A stretch of DNA of 64,000 nt from Bacteroides sp. GTDB lineage: Bacteria > Bacteroidota > Bacteroidia > Bacteroidales > Muribaculaceae. Below the pieces are notes generated by a model. That model had not been told where the DNA came from. It was given only the letters and a program-made list of their open reading frames with translations, and did not search any database. Where the stretch lies: assembly GCA_023663525.1 (NCBI GenBank), contig JAMPHF010000002.1, positions 704,196 through 768,195 of the forward strand, written 5' to 3'. Both the position numbers and the translations under genes were made by a program. Of this stretch, positions 43,965 to 53,354 are shown piece after piece (the first letter of the stretch is position 1; each line of letters begins with the position of its first letter).

Positions 43965-44487
43965 TCTTGCTTTTATCGGCCTGTGCAATGAATTCTGCTT
44001 TACCGTCGAGAATGTTCGCGATTCCGAATCGCGAACGGCGTTTGTCGCTTCAATGCTGAGGCTGTTGCCTCGCATCTACATCTCAGCTACAGATCTGAAA
44101 CCTGAGCCTGCGCTCGATGAGGAGGATGCCTACATAGAGAGCTTTCTTGACGAAGACTACTATGAATCAGTCCGCCGGCAGATTGAGAATCTTCTCGGAG
44201 AGGATGACATCTATCTTGAAGTATTCGAGGAAGATATGAAATATTCCGACACTCCGATAGGAATGAGTGTGGCCGAAGGGATTTGTGATGTATTTCAAGT
44301 CCTCTATAACTTCATAGCAATGGTTAAGGATGCTCCTGCCGAGATGATCAATGCCGCCATTATTGCTGTCAAGGATGATTTCGGCGCGTACTGGAGTCAG
44401 CGCGTGTGCAACCTGCTCCGTCCGTTGAACCACATTTATTATTCATCTGATTTCTCAGATGAGGAGGATGGAGAACACGGACTTTAA
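43945..44487 (+). CDS. DUF5063-family protein
   Basis: A 180-residue acidic helical protein, starting MELSPNSLAFIGLCNEFC. Typical DUF5063 phrases are MLRLLPRIYISA, the acidic stretch around DEEDAYIESFLDEDYYESVR, and a C-terminal helix region ending RVCNLLRPLNHIYY. There is no signal peptide or catalytic motif. It overlaps nadD by 20 bases, which ties it to the yicC-gmk-nadD operon. The function is unknown; this gene order is common in Bacteroidetes and suggests a link to nucleotide or NAD metabolism, or only to operon structure. Confidence 0.85.
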   Translation: MELSPNSLAFIGLCNEFCFTVENVRDSESRTAFVASMLRLLPRIYISATDLKPEPALDEEDAYIESFLDEDYYESVRRQIENLLGEDDIYLEVFEEDMKYSDTPIGMSVAEGICDVFQVLYNFIAMVKDAPAEMINAAIIAVKDDFGAYWSQRVCNLLRPLNHIYYSSDFSDEEDGEHGL

Positions 44488-44532
44488 CCGATATATTTTC
44501 GATGAAAATTATTTAACCTTAAAAATACACTT

Positions 44533-45000
44533 ATGTCAATTCTGAAGGACAATGTCCCCGTCGGGTTTTGCAGTGACCATGCGGGTTATGAGATGAAGAT
44601 GATGCTTGAGGGCTACTTTGATTCAATGGAAATCCCTTACAAGGATTTCGGAACGGATTCTGCCGAGAGCTGTGATTATGCCGATTTCGCTCATCCATGT
44701 GCTTTCGCAGTGGAGAATGGTGAGGTCTATCCCGGCATAGCTCTTTGTGGCTCAGGCAACGGCATAGGCATGACCCTCAACAAACATCAGGGTGTCCGCG
44801 CCGCTCTTTGCTGGAACACAGAGCTTGCGGAGCTTGCCCGCCGTCATAACAATGCCAATGTGCTTGTGCTTCCCGCTCGATTCATAGACAATGTCACAGC
44901 TATAAATATCGTCGAGACTTTCCTCAATACACCTTTTGACGGCGGTCGTCATGAACGCCGGATTGAGAAAATTCCACTTTCTGCGTGTGAAACAAAGTAA
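44533..45000 (+). CDS. rpiB: Ribose-5-phosphate isomerase B
   Basis: A 155-residue RpiB/LacA/LacB-family sugar-phosphate isomerase, interconverting ribose-5-phosphate and ribulose-5-phosphate. Near the N-terminus lies GFCSDHAGYEMKM (substrate-binding Asp/His), followed by YADFAHPCAFAVENGEV and the anion-hole loop ALCGSGNGIGMTLNKHQG (69 onward), then WNTELAELARRHNNANVL. Full length. It follows the DUF5063 gene after 45 bases and ends at the terminator at 45051-45089. A LacAB role is unlikely, since only one subunit gene is present. Confidence 0.93.
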   Translation: MSILKDNVPVGFCSDHAGYEMKMMLEGYFDSMEIPYKDFGTDSAESCDYADFAHPCAFAVENGEVYPGIALCGSGNGIGMTLNKHQGVRAALCWNTELAELARRHNNANVLVLPARFIDNVTAINIVETFLNTPFDGGRHERRIEKIPLSACETK

Positions 45001-45050
45001 AATAACTGATATTCAGAAATATCGCATACTGTCAAATATATTTGCATAGC

Positions 45051-45089
45051 AAAACGGAATGATACCGCCTATCGGAGTCATTCCGTTTT
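45051..45089 (+). terminator. Intrinsic terminator after rpiB
   Basis: AAAACGGAATGA (45051-45062) pairs with TCATTCCGTTTT (45078-45089), so the stem carries its own T-run. It closes the yicC-rpiB transcript. The following 230 bases hold only the promoter of the next gene; a TACCTTTG box lies near 45290. Confidence 0.8.
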
Positions 45090-45322
45090 GTCCGTTCCCA
45101 TGTCAGGTTTCTGACGGTGAATCCATGAAGAAATAACGATTTCAACGCTCAATCTTGATTACAGATAGTTGAGAAGCCATTGGCAGTTGCCGTTCCGGTG
45201 GCTAAAATTGACAATTCAGACGGTGGTGGAGCTTGAGTGTTCCGTATTTTTTACGGTATCTTGCTGATATTTATAAAAAAATGATTACCTTTGCGCCTCG
45301 AAAACGTTAATATCTAAGAAGA

Positions 45323-47062
45323 ATGATGGACACCAAACCTGCTGCCCCTCAGATTGACCTTCTGTTTGAAGTAAGCTGGGAGGTATGTAACAAGATTGGC
45401 GGAATCTATACCGTCCTTTCCACCAAGGCCAAGACACTCCGGAAACTTTATGATGATAAGGTGATTTTCATAGGTCCGGACGTTTGGTCTGCTGAAAATC
45501 CCTCTCCGTGGTTCAATGAGTGTAAGGCGGAAGGTCTTACGTCCTGGGCTGAGAACGCAAAACTGCCTGATGGAGTCAGCGTCAGAGTCGGTCGTTGGGA
45601 CGTTCCGGGTAGTCCGATTGCGGTGCTTGTGAAGTTTGACGGAATGTATGCCGTCAAGGATGAATTTTACGGTGAAATGTGGCAGAGATTCGGCGTAGAC
45701 TCTCTCCATGCCTATGGTGATTATGACGAGGGTTGTGCCTTCGCTCATGCATCCGGTGTGGTGATTGAGTCGATAATTGCAAGCGGCTATGGCGCGAAAC
45801 TCACGCCGACCGGCAGAATCTCGAAGAAATATCAGCCTCGCATCGTGGCTCATTTTGATGAATGGACAACGGGCATGGGTCTGCTCTATGTAAAGTGGAA
45901 GCTCCCGCAGGTGGCCACCGTGTTCACCACTCATGCCACCAGCATAGGCCGCAGTATCTGTGGCAACAACAAGCCTCTCTATGACTATCTTAAAGGCTAC
46001 AACGGCGATCAGATGGCGAGAGAGCTGAATATGGAAGCTAAACATTCGCTTGAGAAACACGCTGCTCATGCAGCCGATGTGTTCACCACGGTGAGCGATA
46101 TCACGGCCGCCGAATGTGAGCAGTTGCTTGAGCGCAGACCTGACGTGGTCACTCCTAACGGATTTGAAAAGAACTTCGTGCCGTCGGCTTCAAAATATCC
46201 CGCAGCCCGCAAGCTCGCCCGCGACAGAATGCTCACCGTTGCTTCAGCATTGACGGGCAAGCGCATGGACGACAATACATTCATCGTCATAACCAGCGGT
46301 CGATGCGAGTATCGTAACAAGGGTCTCGACCTTTTCCTTGACATGTGTGACAATCTCCGCAATCGCAAGATTTGTCGTAATGTGCTTGCATATGTGATGG
46401 TTCCCGCATGGTCGAAGGAGGCGCGCGAGGATCTCGTCGGACGACTCTCGACGATGAATGATAAGCCATATCTCAATGATGAGACTGCCCTCAATGATCC
46501 TGTCATCACCCATTGGCTGAACAATCCCGACTCCGATGCGGTCAACAATCGTCTGCATCAGCTCGGTTTCGCAAACCTTTCACCTCAGGTGACGGTTATA
46601 TATGTACCGTGTTATCTTAACGGTACGGACGGTGTGATGAATCTTTCATACTACGACCTTCTCCCCGGTGCTGATGCCACTGTTTTCCCCTCCTACTATG
46701 AGCCGTGGGGCTATACTCCGCTTGAAAGTGCGGCCTTCGGTGTCCCCACAATCACAACGTCTCTTTCCGGTTTCGGACAGTGGGCACTCAAGACTTCCGA
46801 GAACTACTTCGACGAATGTGGCGTAAATGTGATCGGTCGCGGAGATTCAAACTATGGCTATGTGGTCGAGAATCTCGCACATTCAATCGAGTATCTTACA
46901 TGCGTGGATGAAAAAGAGGCCAAAAAGATTCGCAAAGCGGCAATGCATACCGCATCTGAGGCTTCATGGTCGAAATTCATCGTCTACTATGAGGAGGCCT
47001 ACGCCAAAGCTCTTGCCAAAGCGGCTGAAAGAGTCGCAATGTCGAAAGCTGACACCAAATAG
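45323..47062 (+). CDS. Glycogen synthase (GT3-like)
   Basis: A 579-residue cytoplasmic glycosyltransferase resembling the eukaryote-type GT3 glycogen synthases that Bacteroidetes use in place of GlgA. It starts PQIDLLFEVSWEVCNKIGGI, the donor-site loop YTVLSTKA follows, and VFTTHATSIGRSICG, PNGFEKNFVP and PSYYEPWGYTPLESAAFGVP are the family signatures. The C-terminus has the usual helix KFIVYYEEAYAKAL. In GT3 both catalytic Glu are in the YYEPWGYTPLE block. It precedes the alpha-glucan phosphorylase gene by 129 bases, so synthesis and breakdown of storage glucan sit together. The upstream -7 box is near 45290. Confidence 0.9.
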   Translation: MMDTKPAAPQIDLLFEVSWEVCNKIGGIYTVLSTKAKTLRKLYDDKVIFIGPDVWSAENPSPWFNECKAEGLTSWAENAKLPDGVSVRVGRWDVPGSPIAVLVKFDGMYAVKDEFYGEMWQRFGVDSLHAYGDYDEGCAFAHASGVVIESIIASGYGAKLTPTGRISKKYQPRIVAHFDEWTTGMGLLYVKWKLPQVATVFTTHATSIGRSICGNNKPLYDYLKGYNGDQMARELNMEAKHSLEKHAAHAADVFTTVSDITAAECEQLLERRPDVVTPNGFEKNFVPSASKYPAARKLARDRMLTVASALTGKRMDDNTFIVITSGRCEYRNKGLDLFLDMCDNLRNRKICRNVLAYVMVPAWSKEAREDLVGRLSTMNDKPYLNDETALNDPVITHWLNNPDSDAVNNRLHQLGFANLSPQVTVIYVPCYLNGTDGVMNLSYYDLLPGADATVFPSYYEPWGYTPLESAAFGVPTITTSLSGFGQWALKTSENYFDECGVNVIGRGDSNYGYVVENLAHSIEYLTCVDEKEAKKIRKAAMHTASEASWSKFIVYYEEAYAKALAKAAERVAMSKADTK

Positions 47063-47191
47063 ACGCAAGTCTGTCATACGAAGAATATAGATACAGAACC
47101 AGCAAAAAAAATTACCTATCTCCGATATAATTGTGTCAGGATAGCGATTATCTTGCACAATGAGCATCATGAAACATAATTTAAAACTAAT

Positions 47192-49750
47192 ATGAAACTG
47201 CCAGTAAGCAAAACTAATGCCCCTGTATGGCGTGACATCACGATCAAATCCGTACTTCCCGAGGCATTGAAACCACTTGAGACACTCTCACGTAACCTTT
47301 GGTGGGTGTGGAACAGTGCAGCCAAAAACCTTTTCCGTGACCTCGATCCAGACCTCTGGCGCGCAACCGGTGAAAATCCTGTCATGCTTCTCCAGCAACT
47401 CTCCAACGAGCGTCTTGAGGAAGTGATGGGCGATCCCGAGATGATGGAGCGTATCAAGGGAGTCTTCGCGATGTTCAACGACTATATGTCGAAGCCCATG
47501 CGCAAGGACATTCCTTCGGTTTCTTATTTCTCGATGGAATATGGTCTCTGCAATTGCCTGAAGATCTATTCCGGTGGTCTCGGTGTGCTCGCCGGTGACT
47601 ACATCAAGGAGGCATCCGACAGTTGTGTTGACATGACAGCAATCGGCTTCCTCTATCGTTATGGCTATTTTACCCAGTCGCTCAGCGTTGACGGTCAGCA
47701 GATTGCAAACTATGAGCCGCAGAACTTCAATCAGCTCCCGATCGAGCAGGTGACTGACGGCAACGGTCATCCGATGATTCTTGAAGTTCCTTACCCCGGT
47801 CGTATAATCTACAGCCATATCTGGCGTGTCAACGTCGGCCGTATGAAGCTCTATCTGCTTGACACCGACTTCGATATGAATAGCGAATGGGATCGTTCAA
47901 TCACTCATCAGCTTTATGGCGGTGATTGGGAAAACCGTATCAAGCAGGAGTATCTTCTCGGTATCGGCGGTGTGCTTGCACTCAAGAAACTCGGTGTACA
48001 CAACACAATCTATCATGCCAATGAAGGTCATGCCGCCCTCCTTAACCTCCAGCGTCTTGTTGATTACGTGGAGAAGGGTCTTGATTTCAATACCGCACTT
48101 GAGCTTGTGCGTTCATCAAGCCTCTACACAGTCCACACTCCGGTGCCTGCAGGTCATGACTACTTCGATGAGGGTCTCGCACATAAGTATCTCAACGAAT
48201 TCCCCGGTCGTCTCGGCATCTCATGGCAGGATCTCATGAACATGGGCCGTGAGAATCCCGACAGCCAGGACCGCTTCTCGATGAGTGTCTTCGCACTCAA
48301 CACATGTCAGGAAGCCAACGGTGTTAGCTGGCTCCACGGTGAGGTGTCAAAGAAGATGTTTGCCGGTGTATGGAAAGGCTATTCCTGGGAGGAGAGCCAT
48401 GTAGGATACGTCACCAACGGTGTCCACATGCCGACTTGGGCTGCAAGCGAATGGAAGGCATTCTATACCGATAAACTCGGAAGTCAGGTGTTTGACCACC
48501 AGAGCAATCCCAAGGCATGGGAGGGTATCTTCAAGGTTAAGGATGAGGAAATCTGGAACATGCGCATGTTGATGAAAAACAAATTCATCAACTTCGTGAA
48601 ACGTGATTTTAAGGCCAAATGGCTCGCAAATCAGGGTGATCCATCAGCAGTCATCAAGATTCTTGAGCGCATCAACCCCAATGCACTTATCATAGGTTTC
48701 GCACGCCGTTTCGCCACCTACAAGCGCGCTCATCTTCTTTTCACTGACCTTGACCGTCTTGCCCGTATTGTTAACAATGAGCAGTTCCCCGTGCAGTTCA
48801 TCTTCTCCGGTAAGGCTCACCCCGCCGACGGTGCAGGTCAGGGACTCATCAAGCGTATCATAGAGATTTCCCGTATGCCGCAGTTCCAGGGCAAGATTAT
48901 CTTCCTTGAGGACTACAACATGATTGTGGCAAAACGTCTTGTAACCGGTGTTGACATCTGGCTCAATACTCCTACCCGTCCTCTTGAGGCATCCGGTACG
49001 TCAGGCGAGAAGGCTGAGATGAACGGTGTGCTTAACTTCTCAGTGCTCGACGGTTGGTGGTATGAAGGCTATCGTCTTGACGAAAAGGCCGGCTGGGCTC
49101 TCACCGATAAGCGTACTTTCACTGATCAGAGCCAGCAGGACAAGCTCGATGCAGCCACAATCTACTCTATGCTTGAGAATGAGATTATCCCCCTCTATTT
49201 CGCCAAGAACTCGAAGGGCTATTCTCCCGAGTGGATTCAGTACATCAAGCGTTCAATCGGTCACATCGCACCGCAGTACACCATGCAGCGCATGATCGAG
49301 GACTACATCTCGCGCTTCTATGAGCCTGAGGCAAAACGCTACGACAAACTTTCTGCTGATGGCGACAAACTTGCCAAGGAGATTGCCGCTTGGAAGGAGA
49401 AAGTCGCAGCCGCATGGGATGGTATCAAGGTCCTTGAGGTCAATACCGACCGTGACCTGAGCCAGCACAGCAACAGCGGTGAGAATTTCGTCACCACAAT
49501 CAAGATTGATGCCAACGGTCTTGCTGATGACCTCGGTCTCGAACTTGTGGTTGATAAGGTTCAGGACAATCAGGAGACACGAATCGGCAGCGTACCTTTC
49601 AAGGTTGTTGCCAAGGATGGCAATATCGTTACCTTCCAGCTCGCCGACAAGCTGCGCGATCCGGGTGTGTTCCGTTACAGCTATCGTCTCTATCCCAACA
49701 ATCCGCTTCTCCCGCATCGTCAGGACTTCGCATTCGTGCGTTGGATCTAA
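47192..49750 (+). CDS. glgP: Alpha-glucan (glycogen) phosphorylase
   Basis: An 852-residue GT35 phosphorylase that releases glucose-1-phosphate from glycogen. It belongs to the alternative family (TIGR02094-like) with an N-terminal DUF3417-type region ([20 protein letters not shown]). Key motifs are [34 protein letters not shown] [40 protein letters not shown] and the PLP site [17 protein letters not shown] with its Lys. The remaining C-terminal 130 residues are a beta-domain. No allosteric N-terminal extension is seen. It is followed by the terminator at 49779-49813. Confidence 0.93.
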   Translation: MKLPVSKTNAPVWRDITIKSVLPEALKPLETLSRNLWWVWNSAAKNLFRDLDPDLWRATGENPVMLLQQLSNERLEEVMGDPEMMERIKGVFAMFNDYMSKPMRKDIPSVSYFSMEYGLCNCLKIYSGGLGVLAGDYIKEASDSCVDMTAIGFLYRYGYFTQSLSVDGQQIANYEPQNFNQLPIEQVTDGNGHPMILEVPYPGRIIYSHIWRVNVGRMKLYLLDTDFDMNSEWDRSITHQLYGGDWENRIKQEYLLGIGGVLALKKLGVHNTIYHANEGHAALLNLQRLVDYVEKGLDFNTALELVRSSSLYTVHTPVPAGHDYFDEGLAHKYLNEFPGRLGISWQDLMNMGRENPDSQDRFSMSVFALNTCQEANGVSWLHGEVSKKMFAGVWKGYSWEESHVGYVTNGVHMPTWAASEWKAFYTDKLGSQVFDHQSNPKAWEGIFKVKDEEIWNMRMLMKNKFINFVKRDFKAKWLANQGDPSAVIKILERINPNALIIGFARRFATYKRAHLLFTDLDRLARIVNNEQFPVQFIFSGKAHPADGAGQGLIKRIIEISRMPQFQGKIIFLEDYNMIVAKRLVTGVDIWLNTPTRPLEASGTSGEKAEMNGVLNFSVLDGWWYEGYRLDEKAGWALTDKRTFTDQSQQDKLDAATIYSMLENEIIPLYFAKNSKGYSPEWIQYIKRSIGHIAPQYTMQRMIEDYISRFYEPEAKRYDKLSADGDKLAKEIAAWKEKVAAAWDGIKVLEVNTDRDLSQHSNSGENFVTTIKIDANGLADDLGLELVVDKVQDNQETRIGSVPFKVVAKDGNIVTFQLADKLRDPGVFRYSYRLYPNNPLLPHRQDFAFVRWI

Positions 49751-49778
49751 TCCGATTCCTGCGGGAAGTCATCATCAT

Positions 49779-49816
49779 ACTGCTCTTTCAGCCATCTCGG
49801 TTGGGAGAGCAGTTTT
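49779..49816 (+). terminator. Terminator after glgP
   Basis: ACTGCTCT (49779-49786) pairs with AGAGCAGT (49806-49813), followed by TTTTG. The leader of the next gene begins after it; a TATATTTG box at 49904-49911 is its best -7 candidate. Confidence 0.7.
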
Positions 49817-49952
49817 GTCGTATAGAGAAGCTGTTGGTAACGGATGGACTGTTTCTCTAACATCCGTTTGCTAACTTTAAGAAACAAATACAATAAAAAT
49901 TAGTATATTTGTAACGTGAAACAATCATAATATTATCCCTATCATCTAAACC

Positions 49953-51275
49953 ATGAAAAAAATCCATAGATTCATTTCATTGATCGTATTTAGCATTGTG
50001 ACCGGATTCGTATGTCCGGCTTTTGCTGTGGCTGATGATGCGACGAATAAGGCTGAATGTGTCAATCCGCCTTACAAGAATCTCAGCGAATGGCTCACGA
50101 TGTCTGAAATACAGAGGAATCCTCACAGCTATCTCCTTGATTTTGCTAAGAAAAGGCATTGGGGCTATGTGGTCGGAATCGAACTTGAGGCCATGCTTGA
50201 CACGTATCTGCGTTATGGCAACGAGGAGATAAAGAACTATTGCACTGCCTATACTGACACGATGATACGTCCTGACGGAGCAATCCTGGGCTATCGGTTC
50301 GAGGACTATAATCTCGACAATGTCCGTCCCGGGCATTTCATCACACGCATGTATGGCGTTTTCCCCGAAGAAAAGAGCCGAAAGGCCATGATGACGCTGA
50401 TGAAGCAGCTCAATGAACAACCTCGCACGAAGGAGGGTGTCTATTGGCACAAGGCTGTCTATGCCTATCAGGTATGGCTTGACGGTATATTCATGGGACT
50501 CCCCAATCGTGTACTCACAGCCTCAATGCTCTACACTCCTGATGAGGCAAAGGCGATATATGATGACGCAGTTGATCAGGTGACGAAGACCTACGAGCGC
50601 ACTCTCGACCCCAAGACCGGTCTCAACCGTCATGCGTGGGATGAGAACCACGATATGTTTTGGAGCGACAACGAGACAGGTCTGTCGCAGCACTGCTGGG
50701 GTCGTGCACAGGGATGGTACACCATGGCTCTCATTGAGATTCTTGATGCGCTCCCCGAGGACTATCCGCGCAGGGGTGAGGTTATCGACCTTCTGCGCAA
50801 AGATCTTGCGTCAGTCGTGAAGTGGCAGGATCCCAAGACCGGTCTTTGGTATCAGGTGATGGATTCCCCCGGCCGTGAGGGCAATTATCTTGAATCGACA
50901 TGCTCGTCAATGTTTGCATATTCTCTTTTGAAGGCGGCACGCAAGGGCTACGTTGATGACTCCTATCGTCAGGCCGGAATCAAGGCTTTCGAGGGGATAG
51001 TTGATAATTTCATTAAAGTGAATCCCGACGGGACAGTCTCGCTGACCGATTGTTGCGCGGTCGCGGGTCTTGGCCCCGGTGTCAGTCCGGCTGTCAAATC
51101 CGCTGCTCCGAATGTCAAAGAGAATCTCCGTCGTGACGGGTCTTACGAGTACTATCTCAGTGAGCCTATCCGTGACAATGACGGAAAGGGGCTTGGCCCG
51201 CTGATCTGGGCGGCTCTTGAGATGGAATCACTTGGCTATGACACGAGCATGATGAAGAACAATTGCAAGAGGTAA
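49953..51275 (+). CDS. GH105-like glycosyl hydrolase (unsaturated rhamnogalacturonyl or related)
   Basis: A 440-residue secreted (alpha/alpha)6-barrel protein. A signal peptide (1-25) is followed by the GH88/GH105 fold. HKAVYAYQVWLDGIFMGLP carries the catalytic Asp of the WLDGIFM/WLDDMFM motif, and SQHCWGRAQGWYTMALIEI is the matching Trp-Gly-Arg region. ESTCSSMFAYSLLKAARKGY and the C-terminal LGPLIWAALEMES are shared with the PUL's own GH105 (15586-17004), but the two sequences differ clearly. It is not a lipoprotein. It stands alone after the glycogen genes, 18 kb from the PUL, so its lyase partner is not local. Confidence 0.88.
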   Translation: MKKIHRFISLIVFSIVTGFVCPAFAVADDATNKAECVNPPYKNLSEWLTMSEIQRNPHSYLLDFAKKRHWGYVVGIELEAMLDTYLRYGNEEIKNYCTAYTDTMIRPDGAILGYRFEDYNLDNVRPGHFITRMYGVFPEEKSRKAMMTLMKQLNEQPRTKEGVYWHKAVYAYQVWLDGIFMGLPNRVLTASMLYTPDEAKAIYDDAVDQVTKTYERTLDPKTGLNRHAWDENHDMFWSDNETGLSQHCWGRAQGWYTMALIEILDALPEDYPRRGEVIDLLRKDLASVVKWQDPKTGLWYQVMDSPGREGNYLESTCSSMFAYSLLKAARKGYVDDSYRQAGIKAFEGIVDNFIKVNPDGTVSLTDCCAVAGLGPGVSPAVKSAAPNVKENLRRDGSYEYYLSEPIRDNDGKGLGPLIWAALEMESLGYDTSMMKNNCKR

Positions 51276-51341
51276 TCAGTTACATGGTAAATGTAATTGT
51301 CATTTATTCAGTGGCATTGACTCATTTATTATAAAATCAGC

Positions 51342-51418
51342 TTTGTTATGCACAGAAAATTAAGTAATTTTGTGCATCAATCAAGATCAGAATTTAATAT
51401 TCATAATTCTGATCTTGA
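51342..51418 (+). promoter_or_regulatory. Promoter and two palindromes of the DUF262 gene
   Basis: TTTG at 51342-51345 and TAATTTTG at 51365-51372 are 19 bases apart. TGCACAGAAAATTA (51349-51362) and TAATTTTGTGCA (51365-51376) form an inverted repeat that overlaps the -7 box. Downstream, TCAAGATCAGAATT (51381-51394) and AATTCTGATCTTGA (51405-51418) form a perfect 14-bp repeat with a 10-base loop, in the leader. Confidence 0.6.
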
Positions 51419-51456
51419 TAATGAATTTTTCTTCATATAGTTCGTAAAAAATACTA

Positions 51457-53262
51457 ATGGAAAAAGAAATAGAACCAAAGCTCCAAACAATAGGAGATTA
51501 TCTTAAGAAATCAGAGATATTTCGTATACCGGAATATCAAAGAGCCTATTCTTGGAATATTACCAATTGTGATAAACTATTGCAGGACGTAAAATCATAT
51601 ATAGATCAAAGAGCGGAAGATCCCTATTTTTTTGGTACTATTATCATTGATTGCTCTAAAAAAGGATTTTTAAATCTAATAGACGGTCAGCAGAGGACAA
51701 CTACATTCTTGTTGTTCCTAAAAGCTATGCATATTCGTATTGTTGAAGTTTTAGCAAATATGCCTGATACGGAAGAGGCACTAGGGCTAAAGCGTAGTTT
51801 GGTACAGAGTTTAGATACAATTTATGAGATTCTGTATCGTGCTGATGTTAGAAAGCAAATAGAAATAGTAAAAGACTGGGAGAACGCCAAGGGCATTAAA
51901 ATCATCGAGAATGAGTCGATTAATGAATTGCACAAAGAAGAACTAAAAAATATTATAGAGGCTCGTGATATAGTTGAAGCAGAAAAGGCAGTTTATAAAT
52001 TTCCTCGCAAACAGAAAGACAACAAGTATACAAATTTTTTCCGTAATTTTAAATTCTTTTATGAGAAACTAAAAGATTATAATGAGTCTAATTTGGATTT
52101 TCTAGTAAACGAATTCCTCAATAAGTGTCAAATAATTCAAATAAAGAGTTGGCAAATTGAACAAGCTATCACAATGTTCAATTCATTAAACTCAACAGGT
52201 TTACCATTATCAGATGCTGACATTATTTCGGCGCATCTGTTTTCACATGCTGAAGATCAGTCTGAGTTTAAAAGTATTTGGGAACCAATAATACAACTTT
52301 CTGATAAACTTGAACAAAAGAAGATTGTCAATATTGATAGTGTACTCCAACAATTTATGTACATTAACCGTGCAAGGAAACGTCAATATGTGGAGGGGGA
52401 ATTAAATACTCCGGGTGTAAGAAAGTACTATACTGTCGTGTGTCCAGAATTACTTGATAATCCATCCGACCTGTGTGCTGACTTCAGCAAAATTTTGAAT
52501 ATTTGGAATAAAATTCAAGATTATCCAGTTGTAAAGTTAATGCTAAAGTTTAACGAAAACTTTAAGCTATTTCTAATGCCATATCTTTTTTCCAGAACAT
52601 CTGATGATGATATAACAGAGCAAAATATCACACCTATAGTAGAATGCTTTCTTCGTCTATTTACTTTGTTGGAAGTTAGTGCTGTGGGATTTTCTTCGCG
52701 CAATTTTAAGACATTTTTGTTTAACGAAAATTTCAACTTAGTTGATAGTGCTGAAACTATTGACTCTATAGTAAATCACTTCGATTGTCATATCATCAAG
52801 AATTGGAACCAACAAAACGTAATTGATGATCTTAAAGCATATGAGAAAAATATACTAGTATATTTAAACGAGTATCTGTATGCTAAGAAAAAAAATTTGA
52901 TGTTCGATTTCCGTCCTGATAAAGTAAATATTGAACATATAATGCCCGCGAGTGGAAGAAACATTGATTCGATTCGTGAGGATGCCCTTATGTCGCAAGA
53001 AGAATTTGAGGACAATGTAAATCTTCTCGGGAATAAGATATTGCTTGAAGAAGATATAAACAAAAGAATTGGCAGGGATTGGTTTAAAACCAAGAAAGGG
53101 GGACAAGTTAAAGATAAGAAGGGATATCTAGGCAGTAAATTTGCTTTAGCTCTATCATTATCAAGATATTCGTCAGATAATTGGACAAAGAATGATATTG
53201 AGAATGCAAATCAAAAAGCAGCTGAAAGAATCTGTAACTTTATTTTTAATAATCCGTTGTGA
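51457..53262 (+). CDS. DUF262/DUF1524-type protein (GmrSD-like), candidate defence nuclease
   Basis: A 601-residue protein. The DUF262 part has IPEYQRAYSWNITNCDKLL at 19-37, a NLIDGQQRTTTFLLFL motif at about 70-85 (conserved DGQQR) and MFNSLNSTGLPLSDADII. The C-terminal DUF1524 HNH-type part has VNIEHIMPAS (conserved His), NLLGNKILLEEDINKRI and a late Lys-rich KTKKGG. DUF262 and DUF1524 also make up the GmrS and GmrD proteins of type IV restriction systems; here they are one polypeptide. The coding DNA is much richer in A/T codons (Lys AAA, Ile ATA, Asn AAT) than its neighbours, a sign of transfer. No methylase or other defence gene is adjacent. Function in restriction is inference. Confidence 0.82.
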   Translation: MEKEIEPKLQTIGDYLKKSEIFRIPEYQRAYSWNITNCDKLLQDVKSYIDQRAEDPYFFGTIIIDCSKKGFLNLIDGQQRTTTFLLFLKAMHIRIVEVLANMPDTEEALGLKRSLVQSLDTIYEILYRADVRKQIEIVKDWENAKGIKIIENESINELHKEELKNIIEARDIVEAEKAVYKFPRKQKDNKYTNFFRNFKFFYEKLKDYNESNLDFLVNEFLNKCQIIQIKSWQIEQAITMFNSLNSTGLPLSDADIISAHLFSHAEDQSEFKSIWEPIIQLSDKLEQKKIVNIDSVLQQFMYINRARKRQYVEGELNTPGVRKYYTVVCPELLDNPSDLCADFSKILNIWNKIQDYPVVKLMLKFNENFKLFLMPYLFSRTSDDDITEQNITPIVECFLRLFTLLEVSAVGFSSRNFKTFLFNENFNLVDSAETIDSIVNHFDCHIIKNWNQQNVIDDLKAYEKNILVYLNEYLYAKKKNLMFDFRPDKVNIEHIMPASGRNIDSIREDALMSQEEFEDNVNLLGNKILLEEDINKRIGRDWFKTKKGGQVKDKKGYLGSKFALALSLSRYSSDNWTKNDIENANQKAAERICNFIFNNPL

Positions 53263-53299
53263 TTCTTTTAACATAAAGTTATCACAATATAAATGGAAA

Positions 53300-53333
53300 G
53301 GGGAGTAATGGATAATTGATCTCCGTACTCCCC
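53300..53333. terminator. Terminator-like hairpin between convergent genes
   Basis: GGGGAGTA (53300-53307) pairs with TACTCCCC (53326-53333), with a few more internal pairs. No strong T-run follows. It lies between the DUF262 gene and the convergent desulfidase gene. Confidence 0.5.
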
Positions 53334-53354
53334 CCGCTATATCAACAGCCATTT

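Noticed and set aside
45314..46069. A 251-codon minus-strand frame opposite the glycogen synthase gene
   Set aside because: It lies wholly within the coding frame of a well-recognised enzyme and has no family-like sequence.
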